Shown: positions 1 to 11,759 of the stretch, one piece after another
How the letters are laid out: the number at the start of each line of letters is the position of its first letter
Numbering within the stretch: the stretch's first letter is position 1
Assembly: GCA_002633025.1 (NCBI GenBank)
Contig: NMRB01000039.1
Span: 659,037 to 723,036 of the forward strand
Origin: Notospermus geniculatus
Lineage: Eukaryota; Nemertea; Pilidiophora; Heteronemertea; Lineidae
Direction: 5' to 3'
Length of the DNA stretch: 64,000 nucleotides
Program-made: the position numbers and the translations under genes
Notes under the pieces: model-generated
The model's input: the letters and a program-made list of their open reading frames with translations, nothing else
Told to the model about the DNA's origin: nothing
Database searches by the model: none

Positions 1-716
1 GCATATACGATGCTTAAGGGTCTTTCTAGTGCACACATCGAATAGTGCATGGCAGTCGACGAAATTGTACTGTGACTGACATGACTGATTCGCGTCTGTT
101 TGAATACCCGGGTTGAATACGTACCCCCAGACCATCAAATCCAGTGCACGTAGCCATTGAGTGGGAAGAATATGAAAAGAAAACAGCGGGCCACGTCAAA
201 CCTCTGAACCATTGAGCCTGGCTTTCAGAGATACGATTCCCTCGAGTGTGCTATATTGCAATGAAAAAAAACATGAGTTGTTTGTTCAGACGGTGTCTAC
301 GAGTGGCTAACACACCGCTTGCTCCCTCGTCAGCTGCAGTTGATGGACACTACGTTGAAAAAAAAAGTTTTTTTCCCCGATAAATGGAACGATGGTCGAG
401 TAGGAGTCATTGCCTCTGTCTAATGACGACATATACTTCAGCGTAAGGAATACACGACCCAACCACTGGGAATACGTTTTTTATAAACATCCCATTTCCC
501 AACGTTAATGTGATGGTTTAAGGTATTGAGCATCGAAATATTGGTCAATGGACCACTTAAGGTGTCATTGGGGGGATTTTCTTGCGGATTACACACGCTG
601 AGTAAAAACTTGTCTAAGATAGGCACGCGAGGGAGGTTGGCGGGGGAGGATTATGCAGCCGCAGATTCATCCTGGTTAGAGAAATAAGGACATGTCCACT
701 TGTTATCATTAACGGA
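1..716. other. Non-coding DNA
   Basis: No gene, tRNA or repeat is recognised. Short minus-strand frames have no domain. Confidence 0.4.
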
Positions 717-1022
717 ACACGAGGTACGACATCCTGAACGAAGGTACGCTTAAAGCTGACGTGAATGAACAAAAAGCCCCATGCGACGAGGAAGAGAACT
801 GCAAACACCTCAAACGACGGCTCAGAACATGATAGACCCCACGAGGCCAGAAGAGCGCCACCTTATTTGTTTTCGAACTGTAGAGGTGTCAACATCCTCT
901 GGTGAGCTCAGGCTGCCGAACACTTTTTTTGGAAAGAAATTTTTTGACCCAGTAGGGAATCGAACCCGCGCCCTGTTCCACCATCTTCCCCATTCGGCCA
1001 CCGAACTCTTATTCGCAGTTAC
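717..1022 (-). mobile_element. tRNA-derived SINE, left member of a head-to-head pair
   Basis: The minus-strand tRNA-like head has A box TGGCCGAATGGGG and B box GGGTTCGATTCCC (about 955-968). The body and tail run leftward through GACAAATAAGGTGGCGC-type sequence to GGGGCTTTTTGTTCATTCAC. The same body occurs on the plus strand at 1190-1365. The 62-81 codon frames here are artefacts. Confidence 0.75.
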
Positions 1023-1077
1023 GTAAGTCGAAGGCCTACGTCTATGACAAAACACAAATCATGTCCCTGTTAGCTGG

Positions 1078-1365
1078 CTCCTTGGTCGAGTGGATAGAGT
1101 GGTGGATTACAAATCAAAAGAAGATCGACAGTTCGAATCTAAGTGACTATAATTTTTTTCTTTGAGTAGTAGTGTAAGTGGTATCCGGAGATGTTGATAG
1201 CTCTGTTGCCCGAAGACAAATAAGGTGGCGCCCTCCTGGCCTCGTTGGGTCTATCATGTTCTGAGCCTTCGTTTCAAGTGTTTGCAGGGCGTTTGCAATT
1301 CTCTTGCTCGTCGTTGCTCGTCGCATGGGGGCTTTTTGTTCATTCACGTCAGCTTTAAGGCGAAA
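1078..1365 (+). mobile_element. tRNA-derived SINE, right member of a head-to-head pair
   Basis: The plus-strand tRNA-like head is TTGGTCGAGTGGATAGAG (A box) and CAGTTCGAATCT (B box), followed by a T-run. The body then matches the left SINE in opposite orientation down to GGGGGCTTTTTGTTCATTC. The heads are separated by about 55 bp. The two heads differ, so they may come from different tRNA-like promoters fused to one tail. Confidence 0.7.
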
Positions 1366-1835
1366 AGGACATTCCGAATTGCCAAGCGAGGTGCGAGACG
1401 CAGGCGGGAGACTAAGCCAAGCATTTCAATTTATCCCAGAATAAATCCGTACATTTCACAAATCATCATTTGTAGCTAATGTAGCAGTGATCGATCTTTG
1501 GATACTGCCAGAGTTCGTCAAGCCTGTCGATCAATGAGCAGCTATTACCGATCGATTGAGGTCGACTCGACAGCTGCGGTTTGTGTAATGAACTCGGGGT
1601 GAGAACGGTTCGAACGGCATCCGGTTACCGTCTGGCTTTTAAGAGGCACGGGGCGTCGAAGGTCGCCGAACATTGACCGAGAGAGGTGTGCCTTGTCAAA
1701 TACGGCTTCTGCAGCAGTCAAATACTGTCAGATCTCCTCTAGTCGACACCAGGGCACGGAGAGATCTCTCCATGGACGACACCGAAGTTCACTCCAAAAT
1801 CAGTCGGTAGTGGAAAAACGGGCCTTTAAAGGGCC

Positions 1836-2082
1836 TGTCACACTGGAGTAGTTCTCAAAACGTCCTGCCCCGTCCTAAAAAATCGTAAAACGGTCTAGAA
1901 CGTGTAACCCTTCGCCAAATAATGCCTCGATGTTCTGCACCCTTCCTGTCCATAAAAGTTCGTAAAAAGACTGTAAAAAGTTGTCACTACGTCCACTCCG
2001 CTCGCAGACAGTTTGCGCCTGTTCGGCAAAACTTTCAAGAACGTACTGATAACTAGCTCAGTGTGACTGGGGCATCACAATT
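1836..2082 (+). mobile_element. MITE, GTCACACTG family, copy 1
   Basis: The element has inverted ends GTCACACTGGAGTAGTTCTC and AACTAGCTCAGTGTGAC. The interior holds CCGTCCTAAAAAATCGTAAA and a CAGTTTGCGCCTGTTCGGC stretch shared with the three other copies. Confidence 0.85.
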
Positions 2083-2654
2083 ATTCAACTAGTTGGGGAT
2101 CCCAAACAAACGCCTGCTTTTGGAAAGCTCCTATTTGACAAATTAAGCGTCGGAATTCGTGCTTTTTTTTCTGCCATAATCCTAACAGTTCTCCGTTCGT
2201 AAATTCCAAATTATACCAATTAGTGGTGACAGAAATGCAATAAACCTCAACTTGTTCTCAGACAGTGCGTTGAAACGTTATGGAGACTTCAAGCTGTTAT
2301 ATTATTTCTTTGAGGAAAAAATGTGGTGAAAGAAATGAATAAGACGAATGAGCAGAATATGTGTTGATCTGATATATCATTGAATTGATAGGTGAAACTT
2401 TGAATTATGTTTTTGTTGTTGCAAGGGAATTTCACAAAATTGGACGCTTGAAATTCCAAACTTAAATTTATGACGGTATTGCATCGGCGAGGGAGAGTTA
2501 TGGCGGATAGGAAAACAGGATTCGGAAATGGAAGCCAGACGGCAGTGATTAAGTGGCATATAATCATGACTGCAAATCCGGCATGATTTATAACTTCACT
2601 TATTGGCGGGTTTTCGTCTGAGGCATGGATCTGTGGTCGGTTTTGGAGTTAAAG

Positions 2655-2730
2655 GGCCGTATTTAGAAGCTTCCTTAACTCTAAGGTTTACCTTTAGTTA
2701 TTGTTTGCAGGGCAGAATACAAAAGCTTGG
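2655..2730 (+). repeat. Dispersed repeat shared with 51656-51762
   Basis: GGTTTACCTTTAGTTATTG and TTTGCAGGGCAGAATAC recur in inverse orientation near 51710-51745. Confidence 0.6.
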
Positions 2731-2788
2731 AGATAATGTATCACGACTTCATTGTTTACATTCAATGTTTGTAAACATGGATGATATA
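2731..2788. mobile_element. Truncated end of the TTAA MITE family
   Basis: AGATAATGTATCACGACTTC followed by TGTTTACATTCAATG matches the left end of 10601-10848. Only about 58 bp remain. Confidence 0.65.
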
Positions 2789-2804
2789 ATAACCGAAGTC
2801 GTCC

Positions 2805-2865
2805 TCCAGAAATTTTGCAAATTTTCGACCCCTTTAGGCTGGCACTTTCAAGTCGTGCTACAGAA
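2805..2865. repeat. Decayed relative of the hammerhead-like palindromes
   Basis: TTTTGCAAATTTTCGACCCC and GGCTGGCACTTTCAAGTCG match 60140-60160 and the 55690 region. The stem is missing. Confidence 0.55.
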
Positions 2866-2925
2866 GTATAATCAGAAAAAAATATGAATGTTACCACAAG
2901 TAAACTGCTACCAGAAGTTTAAACT

Positions 2926-3000
2926 GTGACAATAGGGAGACACAGAGAAACGTGTCGATCTGTACGCGTTTCTCAAACAATAAGTGGAAACACTGAGATG
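2926..3000 (+). repeat. Dispersed repeat shared with 43655-43745
   Basis: GACAATAGGGAGACACAGAG, AACGTGTCGATCTGTA and TCTCAAACAATAA are shared with the second locus. Confidence 0.65.
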
Positions 3001-3923
3001 TTACATCAAGTTCCTCAGCGAACTCTCAAAATGAACGTTCTGACGTCTTGGTGAACTTGTAAAATTTGATTGAAGTATAACTTAAAGTCATTTGATACTC
3101 TCCTTAGGTAGAGGTAGATCTGATACTGAGACAAGCTTAATAAGAAGTCAAGTGTCATGTTGAAGATTGATCTGGTTGTCAAGTTTGCCCAGACAACCAA
3201 GTGTAATGACTTTATTCATAAACTGCGGTTTGATTGACTTAAAATCAGTATCGGGTTCTGCGACATGCCACTCTATTGATTTCAAATTCATGAGCAGTTA
3301 AATCGATACGAGAGACATCGATTTCAGTGATTGAAATTGATTTGGAGATGTGGGTGTGATCCCGATTGGAATTTTACACTTTGCTTTGGGGGCTTCACTT
3401 TGGGCAATTGTCGCAGATTTTAATCAATAAAATTTACGATTTGACTTTGAATAAAGGAGGTAGCTCAGGTTTTATTGAAGGATAAGCATCGATAAAGTGG
3501 GTGGTGTGGAACTTTATAGAAACTTGGAGAGGGCTTTTTGGTTAGAGGGAGAAAAGAGAACAAACACGTGTCACTGGCCACCAAAGATATTCGTCACTAC
3601 CCACTCACCCTCAATCTCGCGTGTGATGTGGAACTATCTAAAACGTATAATGGATACGGCTCTGGTACCGGTGATGGTCCCAACACACCACGTTGGCGTT
3701 ACATTGTATCACTCTAAGTTACTGCTAATGGAATACCACCAAAGTGACTTCCTTTAGTCTCGAACAACTCCGCCTTGGCTGACATGTAACTTGAGCCTCG
3801 GAAAAGTACACACTGTTGCGTAATGTACGTTTACGCTAACAGCAACAAAGTGCGGGTTATAAATAGGCCTAAATGGAGGAGAAAACCCCAACAAGTCGCC
3901 CATGAGCGATGCGCTCAGCTGAC
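3001..3923. other. Non-coding DNA
   Basis: Nothing recognisable. The 86-codon plus frame at 3497 has no known motif. Confidence 0.4.
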
Positions 3924-4175
3924 ATATGAAGTTGATTGACGAAGCAGTTCTCGAGTTATGGACCAGAATGCACAATCCAAGATGGCCACCTGGCGGCCAT
4001 ATTGGAAATTGGAGCGCAACCAAAATCGATCTGACACATATCACTATGCCTGGAAAATATGAAGCTGATTGACCAAGATGTTCTCAAGTTATGGAGCAGA
4101 ACACAAAGTCCAAGATGGCCGCCAGGTGGTCATATTGGAAGCGGAGAGATGGAACGCAACTAAAATGTATATCAC
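3924..4175 (+). repeat. 133-bp tandem duplication with inverted GATGGCC/GGCCAT core
   Basis: TATGAAGTTGATTGACGAAG at 3926 recurs as TATGAAGCTGATTGACCAAG at 4059. Each unit holds AAGATGGCC and GGTCATATTGG or GGCCATATTGG as a small inverted repeat. Confidence 0.8.
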
Positions 4176-4861
4176 TATGATAAAGAAGGGCTCACAAATA
4201 GTTGCCAACAGGAGGCACTGACGTAGCCGCCTACGCAGTTGCACCAACGGAGTGATATCTTGTGGGCAGAGAAATAGTTCATTCATGGTCAGTAAATACA
4301 TGACTTATTCATCATAGCCAAGATTACTAAATAGGTGAAGATGTCTCGCTAATGACCAGAGATGCATTTTCTGTTCCATACGCCAGGTCTTGTAGGTTCA
4401 TCAGAGGTGTGACACTGCATGATAAGCGCCAATAGGTAAACAGGCATGCGCTGGTCTTATGCAAATGATGGTCACACCATCTATGTGGCAGTCATCTGAA
4501 AAACTGATCCGAACCAAACAACGACACTATTGAAAGCGGCACATATAGCCATTAATAGCCACATCGGTACTTCCATGGGTACCTTTGGCAATTTTCTGTA
4601 CATGTACATGTACGTTATTTTATTCCAACTTTGGTCGTTCGTGCGTTGCCCGATTTCAACTGCAGGTCAATTAGGCTACACAGTCCCGACGTGTTGGTAC
4701 CCTCTGAAAGAACGCTACAATTGAAAGAAAGAACAACTGAAAGAAACAACTGAGCAACTGAAAGAAAGCCTACAATTTTTAAACAAGTCCCTCTATTTTG
4801 TGATAGGTTGCATCATGGTTGATCTAAGTAATAGCTCACCTTATCGCAGGCACGTGGTCAC

Positions 4862-5022
4862 AATAGGGAGGTTAAGAAATCAAACGATAAACGTAAACTT
4901 TACGACAACGTTATTTTTCATACTACACATTAATCCGACCAAGTTTTATATTGCGTCTTCGGTACAAAAAAACGTTGTCGTTAGCGTTTACGTTTATCGT
5001 TTGATTTCTAAACCTCCCTATT
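4862..5022. mobile_element. Palindromic MITE, AATAGGGAGG ends
   Basis: The 161-bp element has about 50-bp inverted repeats, starting AATAGGGAGGTT and ending AACCTCCCTATT, with matching ATCAAACGATAAACGT stretches. TA-type flanks are possible. Confidence 0.85.
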
Positions 5023-5555
5023 TCCATCAACGTCACGATACGATCTCTCCTAAGCTGTTTTCCATTCACTTCACGAAGATGTCACTTTTCGATCCAACTC
5101 TTGCATAAAGGCATTACTGTCTGCCGCCATTGGTTAAATAAAGATCACCATGTTCCCTTTGCGATAGTTATGGTTGCATTATGCGGAAACACCCAGGGGG
5201 TTCGATGTTACTGTAGCTCAATCAAGCATCGAATTGGCTAAACAATGACGAAATAACGAACTGGAGTAAAAGTTCGATGGATGTGAGCGTAAAAGTTGCG
5301 CTTAATGGGAAACCAAGTCAGGTTTTGCGTATTTTTTTACCGTCGATCATTTCGCGAAGAGAGATACGCAGTGGAAATACACAAAAAGCGATCAGCCGTT
5401 TATTGAAATGTGTTTTTTACTGTCTTATTCTAGACAGTCTAGGATGAATCAGAAATTGCAGAATTGATGATGACGACTTATTTTATGGAAAATGCTGAGC
5501 ATCAAGTCACGGCACTTTGTTTAGTAACTGACGTTTCTTCGTAAAACTAGCGGCA

Positions 5556-6231
5556 CCCGTCACAACTTTCGTTGCTCAGACAGGCAGTTTTCGTGGTTCG
5601 ACAATTTTTGTGGCGGTTGCCGGTTAACAGCGGACGTCACCAATCACTGGTCTCGTGTGCTACTGATGGCGCACACCACCACAACTGGCAACAATGAGCA
5701 ATTTTCGTGGTGAGAAATCAAACAGGTGTAAAGGGAAAGAATGTCCCCAGGAAAAACTGTCCCAGGAACAAAAAATCCTATTGTTACATTCTAATCTCTG
5801 CGGATTGGTTTTCAATAGTCATGCCGCTTATTCCGTCATTCAACAATAGAAGTGGACACTTTTTACAGGGGGACACTCTGTACCGTTACAGCTGTTTGAT
5901 TTTCAGGGCAACTTGTGGCAACTCGTGGTCACCACAGAATTTCCGTGGTGAGTGGTCGTTGCCGGCCACAGCACACTTGGCCATTTTCGTGGCGACCACG
6001 AAAATTGCCTGTATGAGCTGCAAAAGTGGTGACGTGTGCTGCAACTGGTTTGATTTCTCCCCACGAAAATTGCTCGTAGTTGCCAGCTGTGGTGATGTAT
6101 GCGCCATCAGCAGCACACATGACCGCTGAGTGGTGACGTCTGCTGTAAACCGGCAACCGCCACAAAAATTGCCGACCATGAAAATTGCCTGTATGAGCAA
6201 CAAAGTGGTGACGTTGTGCTGCTAGCTGTGA
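5556..6231. mobile_element. Long inverted repeat enriched in TTTTCGTGG words
   Basis: The left arm (about 5556-5725) and right arm (about 6045-6231) are inverted copies, sharing TTGTGGCGGTTGCCGG and AGCAATTTTCGTGG. The centre includes a segment (5757-5850) also found near 43485. The 78-140 codon frames here are repeat artefacts. Confidence 0.8.
5757..5850 (+). repeat. Dispersed repeat shared with 43480-43570
   Basis: ATTGTTACATTCTAATCTCT recurs in inverse orientation near 43523. The translated peptide SYCYILIS looks shared, but no longer frame is kept. Confidence 0.65.
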
Positions 6232-7309
6232 TCAACAGAAGTAAGAATATTGCAAGGGAGGAAATCATCTGCGTCTAATGGTTTTCTCTTTTGTTTATAA
6301 CTAACGAAGTTAAACCTAGAATAAAGTATTAGGTTTCAGACAGTTAACATCGAGACATCGATGAAATGACCCAATAATTCACATCAGGACGTCTAAATCG
6401 CCAACTAACGATGTAACGACACTGAACCTATGCCGTCTGTCGAATGATTGATGAAAAAAATCGACAGACACCAACACCGTATCATCCGATTGCATTACAT
6501 CAGACTTGCATTCGCACGAAATTTTCTGGGATCAATGAGCAATTTTATTTTCGCATCTTGGTTATTGACACGCAAGCATCAAGACGACGATGACATTCAG
6601 AGAACTTCTTTCTGTCTTAGGAAAGGATGTTGCTTCCATTCTATGATGGGTACATTAACACTATGAAAGAATGATAACAGGATTTTCCTCACCATAACCC
6701 GATAAAGAACGCCTTTTACATCTTGCCGGGGAATAAAAAAGGGTTAAAAACTTGACAAAAAGCAACAAAAGCCTGACAATTTTTGTTTTAGCCTGGCAGG
6801 TTTGTTTAAGCGGTAATGCGGTGTTTTTATCAACCGATGGAAAGCCAATACCTGATGAAATCACACTGGATCGGCGGTGCTATCATCCGCTTCGTGATGT
6901 GACTTTTTCTTCCATGACCACATCACACGTCGACGTGACAAAAGAATGAGGAACACGCATAACTTTTTATCCCGACAGGGCGGCGCTGCCCGGTTATTCA
7001 CAAAGAGACGAAAAGTCAGTTGCTTCAAAACTTTTCATACCAAATACACCCACACAGCAAGAACAAGTTGGTCCATTATACCCATGGACATGGGTAAATT
7101 CCTTGTCCAATTTTTAAGCCCATTTCCCACGTGTTCTTATATGCATCTGGGTACAAAGTACCCATGGTCTTTGCTGATTGTACTCATGGTGATAAACGCC
7201 ATGGGTCAGGAGGACCCCAGGTAGAACCAAGTAGAACCCATCGCCATGGAATATTTTTGACAGTAGGTCCGTCTTTCTCGGAGTGAGTTTGCTGTACCCA
7301 TGTTAGTTC
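6232..7309. other. Non-coding DNA with small palindromes
   Basis: It contains TACCCATGG and CATGGGTA palindromes near 7078-7096 and a solo MITE terminus at 6963. No gene is seen. Confidence 0.4.
6963..6992 (+). repeat. Solo CGACAGGGCGGCGCTG terminus
   Basis: TTTTTATCCCGACAGGGCGG matches the termini at 19598 and 25462. No partner end was found. Confidence 0.5.
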
Positions 7310-7341
7310 CCTGTACCGCGGGTTTGGACCCACGGTACAGG
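7310..7341. repeat. Perfect-looking 32-bp hairpin
   Basis: CCTGTACCGCGGGT and ACCCACGGTACAGG form a stem around TTGG. It directly abuts the MITE at 7342. Confidence 0.8.
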
Positions 7342-7460
7342 ACTGGAAAAAATATTTTCTTACTTTTTTGGGAGTGAGACAAGAAAATCTGTACTTTTTC
7401 TTGTGATTTTCTTGTCTCACTCCCAAGAAAGTAAGAAAATAAGAAAATATTTTTTCCAGT
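7342..7460. mobile_element. Palindromic MITE, ACTGGAAAAAATATTTTC ends
   Basis: The 119-bp hairpin has arms that include ACTGGAAAAAATATTTTCTT and GGGAGTGAGACAAGAAAATC. The end type CACTGGAAAA occurs at the right side only. Confidence 0.85.
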
Positions 7461-8006
7461 GAGGACGATTTTTTAGAGTGCACCTCAACCATTTGGATAG
7501 AAATCATGACCCACCGACTGTAACAAACTCAGAGATCAGCCTGTATCAACCACCACTAAAGGTTGAGTATAAAACAGGATCCCCGCCACACTTCCATTTC
7601 AGGGCTAAATCTCTGCGACTAATCCAAGTCCGGCGGGAATTCTACCCGGTTAAAATCTCGACAGTGCACTGATCCTGAGAGTGATTTTAACTAGCTCAGA
7701 GCGTGGTTATTTGTCGACTGATCAGCTCTCGACAAATATTAAAAGCCCATCGCCCCTCAACCTGCCATGCCAGAAGCCAAGTTTGTGCGACCCTCCTCAC
7801 GTAACGAGATTATAGATATTTGAATTGATCTGCTTAGGGATGTAAGTCTTAAGTTTGTTTGGCGACCCTGGATGAATTTCACTTGCACTATCGTGACCTT
7901 TTGATACTGAGTTCGATCTCGACCACAGGTTCACGTTGACTTTATAGGATTGGTGTCCAGGCACCGATCATAGTCATTTTTCAGAAGGTTACGTCAATCA
8001 TATTAA

Positions 8007-8240
8007 AGATAATGTATCACCGATATTTTCGCGGGCCACGAAAATCATTGTTTTATTTACATTTTGTTTGTTTATGTCCAGTGTTTTATTGTCTTATGAG
8101 TAATTTGTTGGTGGCGTGCCCCTCTAAAAATTCTTTTGACGCCAACAGTATTCAATTTGGTGGGTTGGCTTGTCCCAAAAAGTCCAAATAATATGATGTA
8201 AACATCCATGTTTACAAGTCGTGATACATGTATATTATCT
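8007..8240. mobile_element. TTAA MITE, same family, opposite orientation, with internal deletion
   Basis: The ends are AGATAATGTATCACC and ATATTATCT, flanked by TTAA on the left and TTAG on the right (one mutated base). Compared with 11169-11417 it lacks part of the subterminal TTTACAAACATTGAATG stretch. Confidence 0.88.
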
Positions 8241-8704
8241 TTAGCGAGAGTCTAGAGACAAGAGAAACAAATGAGGAAGCTACGCCCTCACGCAGTTTCA
8301 CCAGGTGAAGAAAAAGTTTGCAGTGTTGATGCTGAAATCAAAAACGTGAGGCGGTCTCGAAAAACCCGCCGGATGTCGCGGAATGATCAACAAGGCTGTC
8401 AGATTGCCTGTGCATTGATCTCCTACTGTTTACTTGTTTAAAGTACATTTCAGCTATTGAAATGTGCGGGTTCACCAAGGTCATTTACACTTTCCTCAAA
8501 TGCGATATCCTACGGATTTTGGTGATGGGGTTGGCCAAGATAGTAATCGATCTCGGCCGAGCAATTGTGATATACGTGTACGTGTAGGCAGATTCGACTG
8601 AACAAGAATGGAGCGAGAAGCATGGATGGCCTCGCCGTTTTCTGCAGGAAATAGATTGCCGTTCGGCTTTATGACGTAGGTGACGCATTTGTTAAACCCT
8701 TAAA

Positions 8705-8916
8705 CGACCACAGTATTGCCACTTTTTCTCGACAGCCGACGCCACCGCGCCACTCTCCAACCCAGGGACTCACTATGTTGTCGGCGAATTGACCCGGTTT
8801 ACTACGTACATTTTGTAGTAATGCATTTTTGTTGTTCGTCTTACTGCCGCTAGGTGGCTCCCCCTACGTCGGCAGTCAAATAACGCATTAGAGATCCAAT
8901 ACCGTGCTCCTTTAAG
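8705..8916. mobile_element. 212-bp insertion of unknown type, flanked by CCCTTAAA
   Basis: The insert is absent from the duplicate at about 12140. CCCTTAAA stands on both sides (8697-8704 and 8917-8924), an 8-bp target duplication of hAT size. The edges (GACCACAGTATTG and, inverted, GGAGCACGGTATTG) are only loosely alike. No coding potential is seen. Confidence 0.6.
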
Positions 8917-9504
8917 CCCTTAAATCACAACCAATCACAATCCACATCAGATACAGGAGAAAAGCAATATTTTACAAACTTAACACCTGCAAATGTCTCT
9001 TAAAATCAGCTGATAGCGAAGAACAGGTCTTTTTCAGGACGTAGTTGTCAAAAGCACAACTATACCCGCACCCCGTATCGCATAATATGATTTCTCAACA
9101 CCTGCAAATGCCTCACTGAATCAAATCTAATATTTCCCGTGTAACGAAGAAGAGCAACATCAGAGATTATTTATGTCCCCTGCCAACGAAAGGGGGAATT
9201 ATGATCACATCAACCAGACATTCCGCTTAAATCTTGCATGCGGTTTAAATTACCTCTATACCACGAGTCAACAGGTTCGGTAAACGATCAAGACCATCTT
9301 AACCAATTTCTCGATGAGTCTATAGCATTTCGACCTCCTGGTCTCATGGCCATTCATTTATCTTTCATGAGGCAGCCCGCGGCAGGGCGATGCTCTGTGA
9401 CATGGGATAAGTGGCTGATCTCCTAAACGGTTAACTCTATTGACTTCCATCAGATCTGGTTAAAGCAAGCTGCTCCTTCATGGATTCAGTACCGGGCAGT
9501 AGCG

Positions 9505-10446
9505 NNNNNNNNNNNNNNNNNNNNNNNNNNNNNNNNNNNNNNNNNNNNNNNNNNNNNNNNNNNNNNNNNNNNNNNNNNNNNNNNNNNNNNNNNNNNNNNN
9601 NNNNNNNNNNNNNNNNNNNNNNNNNNNNNNNNNNNNNNNNNNNNNNNNNNNNNNNNNNNNNNNNNNNNNNNNNNNNNNNNNNNNNNNNNNNNNNNNNNNN
9701 NNNNNNNNNNNNNNNNNNNNNNNNNNNNNNNNNNNNNNNNNNNNNNNNNNNNNNNNNNNNNNNNNNNNNNNNNNNNNNNNNNNNNNNNNNNNNNNNNNNN
9801 NNNNNNNNNNNNNNNNNNNNNNNNNNNNNNNNNNNNNNNNNNNNNNNNNNNNNNNNNNNNNNNNNNNNNNNNNNNNNNNNNNNNNNNNNNNNNNNNNNNN
9901 NNNNNNNNNNNNNNNNNNNNNNNNNNNNNNNNNNNNNNNNNNNNNNNNNNNNNNNNNNNNNNNNNNNNNNNNNNNNNNNNNNNNNNNNNNNNNNNNNNNN
10001 NNNNNNNNNNNNNNNNNNNNNNNNNNNNNNNNNNNNNNNNNNNNNNNNNNNNNNNNNNNNNNNNNNNNNNNNNNNNNNNNNNNNNNNNNNNNNNNNNNNN
10101 NNNNNNNNNNNNNNNNNNNNNNNNNNNNNNNNNNNNNNNNNNNNNNNNNNNNNNNNNNNNNNNNNNNNNNNNNNNNNNNNNNNNNNNNNNNNNNNNNNNN
10201 NNNNNNNNNNNNNNNNNNNNNNNNNNNNNNNNNNNNNNNNNNNNNNNNNNNNNNNNNNNNNNNNNNNNNNNNNNNNNNNNNNNNNNNNNNNNNNNNNNNN
10301 NNNNNNNNNNNNNNNNNNNNNNNNNNNNNNNNNNNNNNNNNNNNNNNNNNNNNNNNNNNNNNNNNNNNNNNNNNNNNNNNNNNNNNNNNNNNNNNNNNNN
10401 NNNNNNNNNNNNNNNNNNNNNNNNNNNNNNNNNNNNNNNNNNNNNN
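9505..10446. other. Assembly gap, 942 N
   Basis: The unsequenced stretch lies exactly between the two copies of duplication A, as expected where near-identical tandem copies were not resolved. Confidence 1.
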
Positions 10447-10600
10447 CAGCCTGTGTCAACCACCATTAAAGGTTGAGAATAAAGTAGGATCCCAGCCACA
10501 CTTCCATTTCAGGGCTAAATCCCTGCGACTAATCCAAGTCCGGCGGGAATTCTACCCGGTTAAAATCTCGACAGTGCACTGATCCTGAGAGTGATTTTAA

Positions 10601-10848
10601 AGATAATATATCACGACTTCATTGTTTACGTTTAATGTTTGTAAACATTGATGTTTACATTATGTTATTTTGGACTTTTGAAACATGCCAACCCACCAAA
10701 TTGAATGTTTTCAGTATCAAAAGAATTTCTAGAGGGGCACGCCACCAACAAATTACTCATAAGACAAAGAAAAACGAGAAATAAACAAACAAAATGTAAA
10801 TAAACAATGATTTTCGTGGCCCGCGAAAATATCCGTGATATATTATCT
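10601..10848. mobile_element. piggyBac-like TTAA MITE, with empty site in the other duplicate
   Basis: The 248-bp element begins AGATAATATATCACG and ends CGTGATATATTATCT. It is flanked by TTAA at 10597-10600 and 10849-10852. The homologous site in copy 1 (7687-7690) has one TTAA and no element. The TTAA duplication points to piggyBac (Kolobok also uses TTAA). It has no transposase. Confidence 0.9.
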
Positions 10849-11168
10849 TTAACTAGCTCAGAGCGTGGTTATTTGTCGACTGATCAGCTCTCGACAAACA
10901 TTAAAAGCCCATCGCCCCTCAACCTGCCATGCCAGAAGCCAAGTTTGTGCGACCCTCCTCACGTAACGAGATTATAGATATTTCAATTGATCTGCTTAGG
11001 GATGTAAGTCTTAACTTTGTTTGTCGACCCTGGATGAATTTCACTTACACTATCGTGATCTTTTGATATTGAGTTCGATCTGGACCACAGGTTCACGTTG
11101 ACTTCATAGGATTGGTGTCCAGGCACCGATCATAGTGATTTTTCAGAAGGTTACGTCAATCATATTAA

Positions 11169-11417
11169 AGATAATGTATCACCGATATTTTCGCGGGCCA
11201 CGAAAATCATTGTTTTATTTACATTTTGTTTGTTTATGTCCAGTGTTTTATTGTCTTATGAGTAATTTGTTGGTGGCGTGCCCCTCTAAAAATTCTTTTG
11301 ACGCCAACAGTATTCAATTTGGTGGGTTGGCTTGTCCCAAAAAGTCCAAATAATATGATGTAAACATCCATGTTTACAAACATTGAATGTAAACAATGAA
11401 GTCGTGATATATTATCT
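11169..11417. mobile_element. TTAA MITE, same family, duplicate of 8007-8240
   Basis: This is a full-length copy flanked by TTAA (11165-11168) and TTAG (11418-11421). The mutated TTAG is shared with copy 1, so the mutation predates the duplication. The 72-codon frame inside it is not a gene. Confidence 0.9.
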
Positions 11418-11759
11418 TTAGCGAGAGTCTAGAGACAAGAGAAACAAATGAGGAAGCTACGCCCTCACGCAGTTTCACCCGGTGAAGAAAAAGTTTGCAG
11501 TGTTGATGCTGAAATCAGAAATGTGAGGGGGTCGCGAAAAACCCGTCGGATGTCGCTGAATGATCAACAAGGCTGTCAGATTGCTTGTGCATTGATCTGC
11601 TACTGTTTACTTGTTTAAAGTACATGCGGGTTCACCAAGGCCATTTACACTTTCCTCAATTTCGACATCCTACGGATTTTGGTGACGGGGTTGGCCAAAA
11701 TAGTGATCGATCTCGGCCAAGCAATTGTGATATACGTGTAAGCAGATTCGACTGAACAA

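Larger units (their letters stand above)
7538..9504 (+). repeat. Tandem duplication A, copy 1 (truncated by gap)
   Basis: Sequence from CAGCCTGTATCAACC to GGCAGTAGCG recurs at 10447-12726. The sequence is non-coding. It holds a TTAA-type MITE at 8007-8240 and a 212-bp insert at 8705-8916 that copy 2 lacks. The gap at 9505 hides the exact junction with copy 2. Confidence 0.9.

Noticed and set aside
1078-1150. Functional tRNA gene
   Set aside because: A and B boxes are present, but the acceptor stem does not pair and the sequence continues into a SINE body shared with the inverted copy.
5707-6203. 105-140 codon frames on both strands
   Set aside because: They lie in the arms of a long inverted repeat and are mirror translations of each other.
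9437-10499. Open frames of 329-340 codons across the N gap
   Set aside because: They consist almost wholly of undetermined residues from the gap at 9505-10446.
11135-11353. 72-codon ORF ending GGLACPKKSK
   Set aside because: It is wholly inside the TTAA MITE, and the old copy at 40225 gives the same peptide from non-coding sequence.
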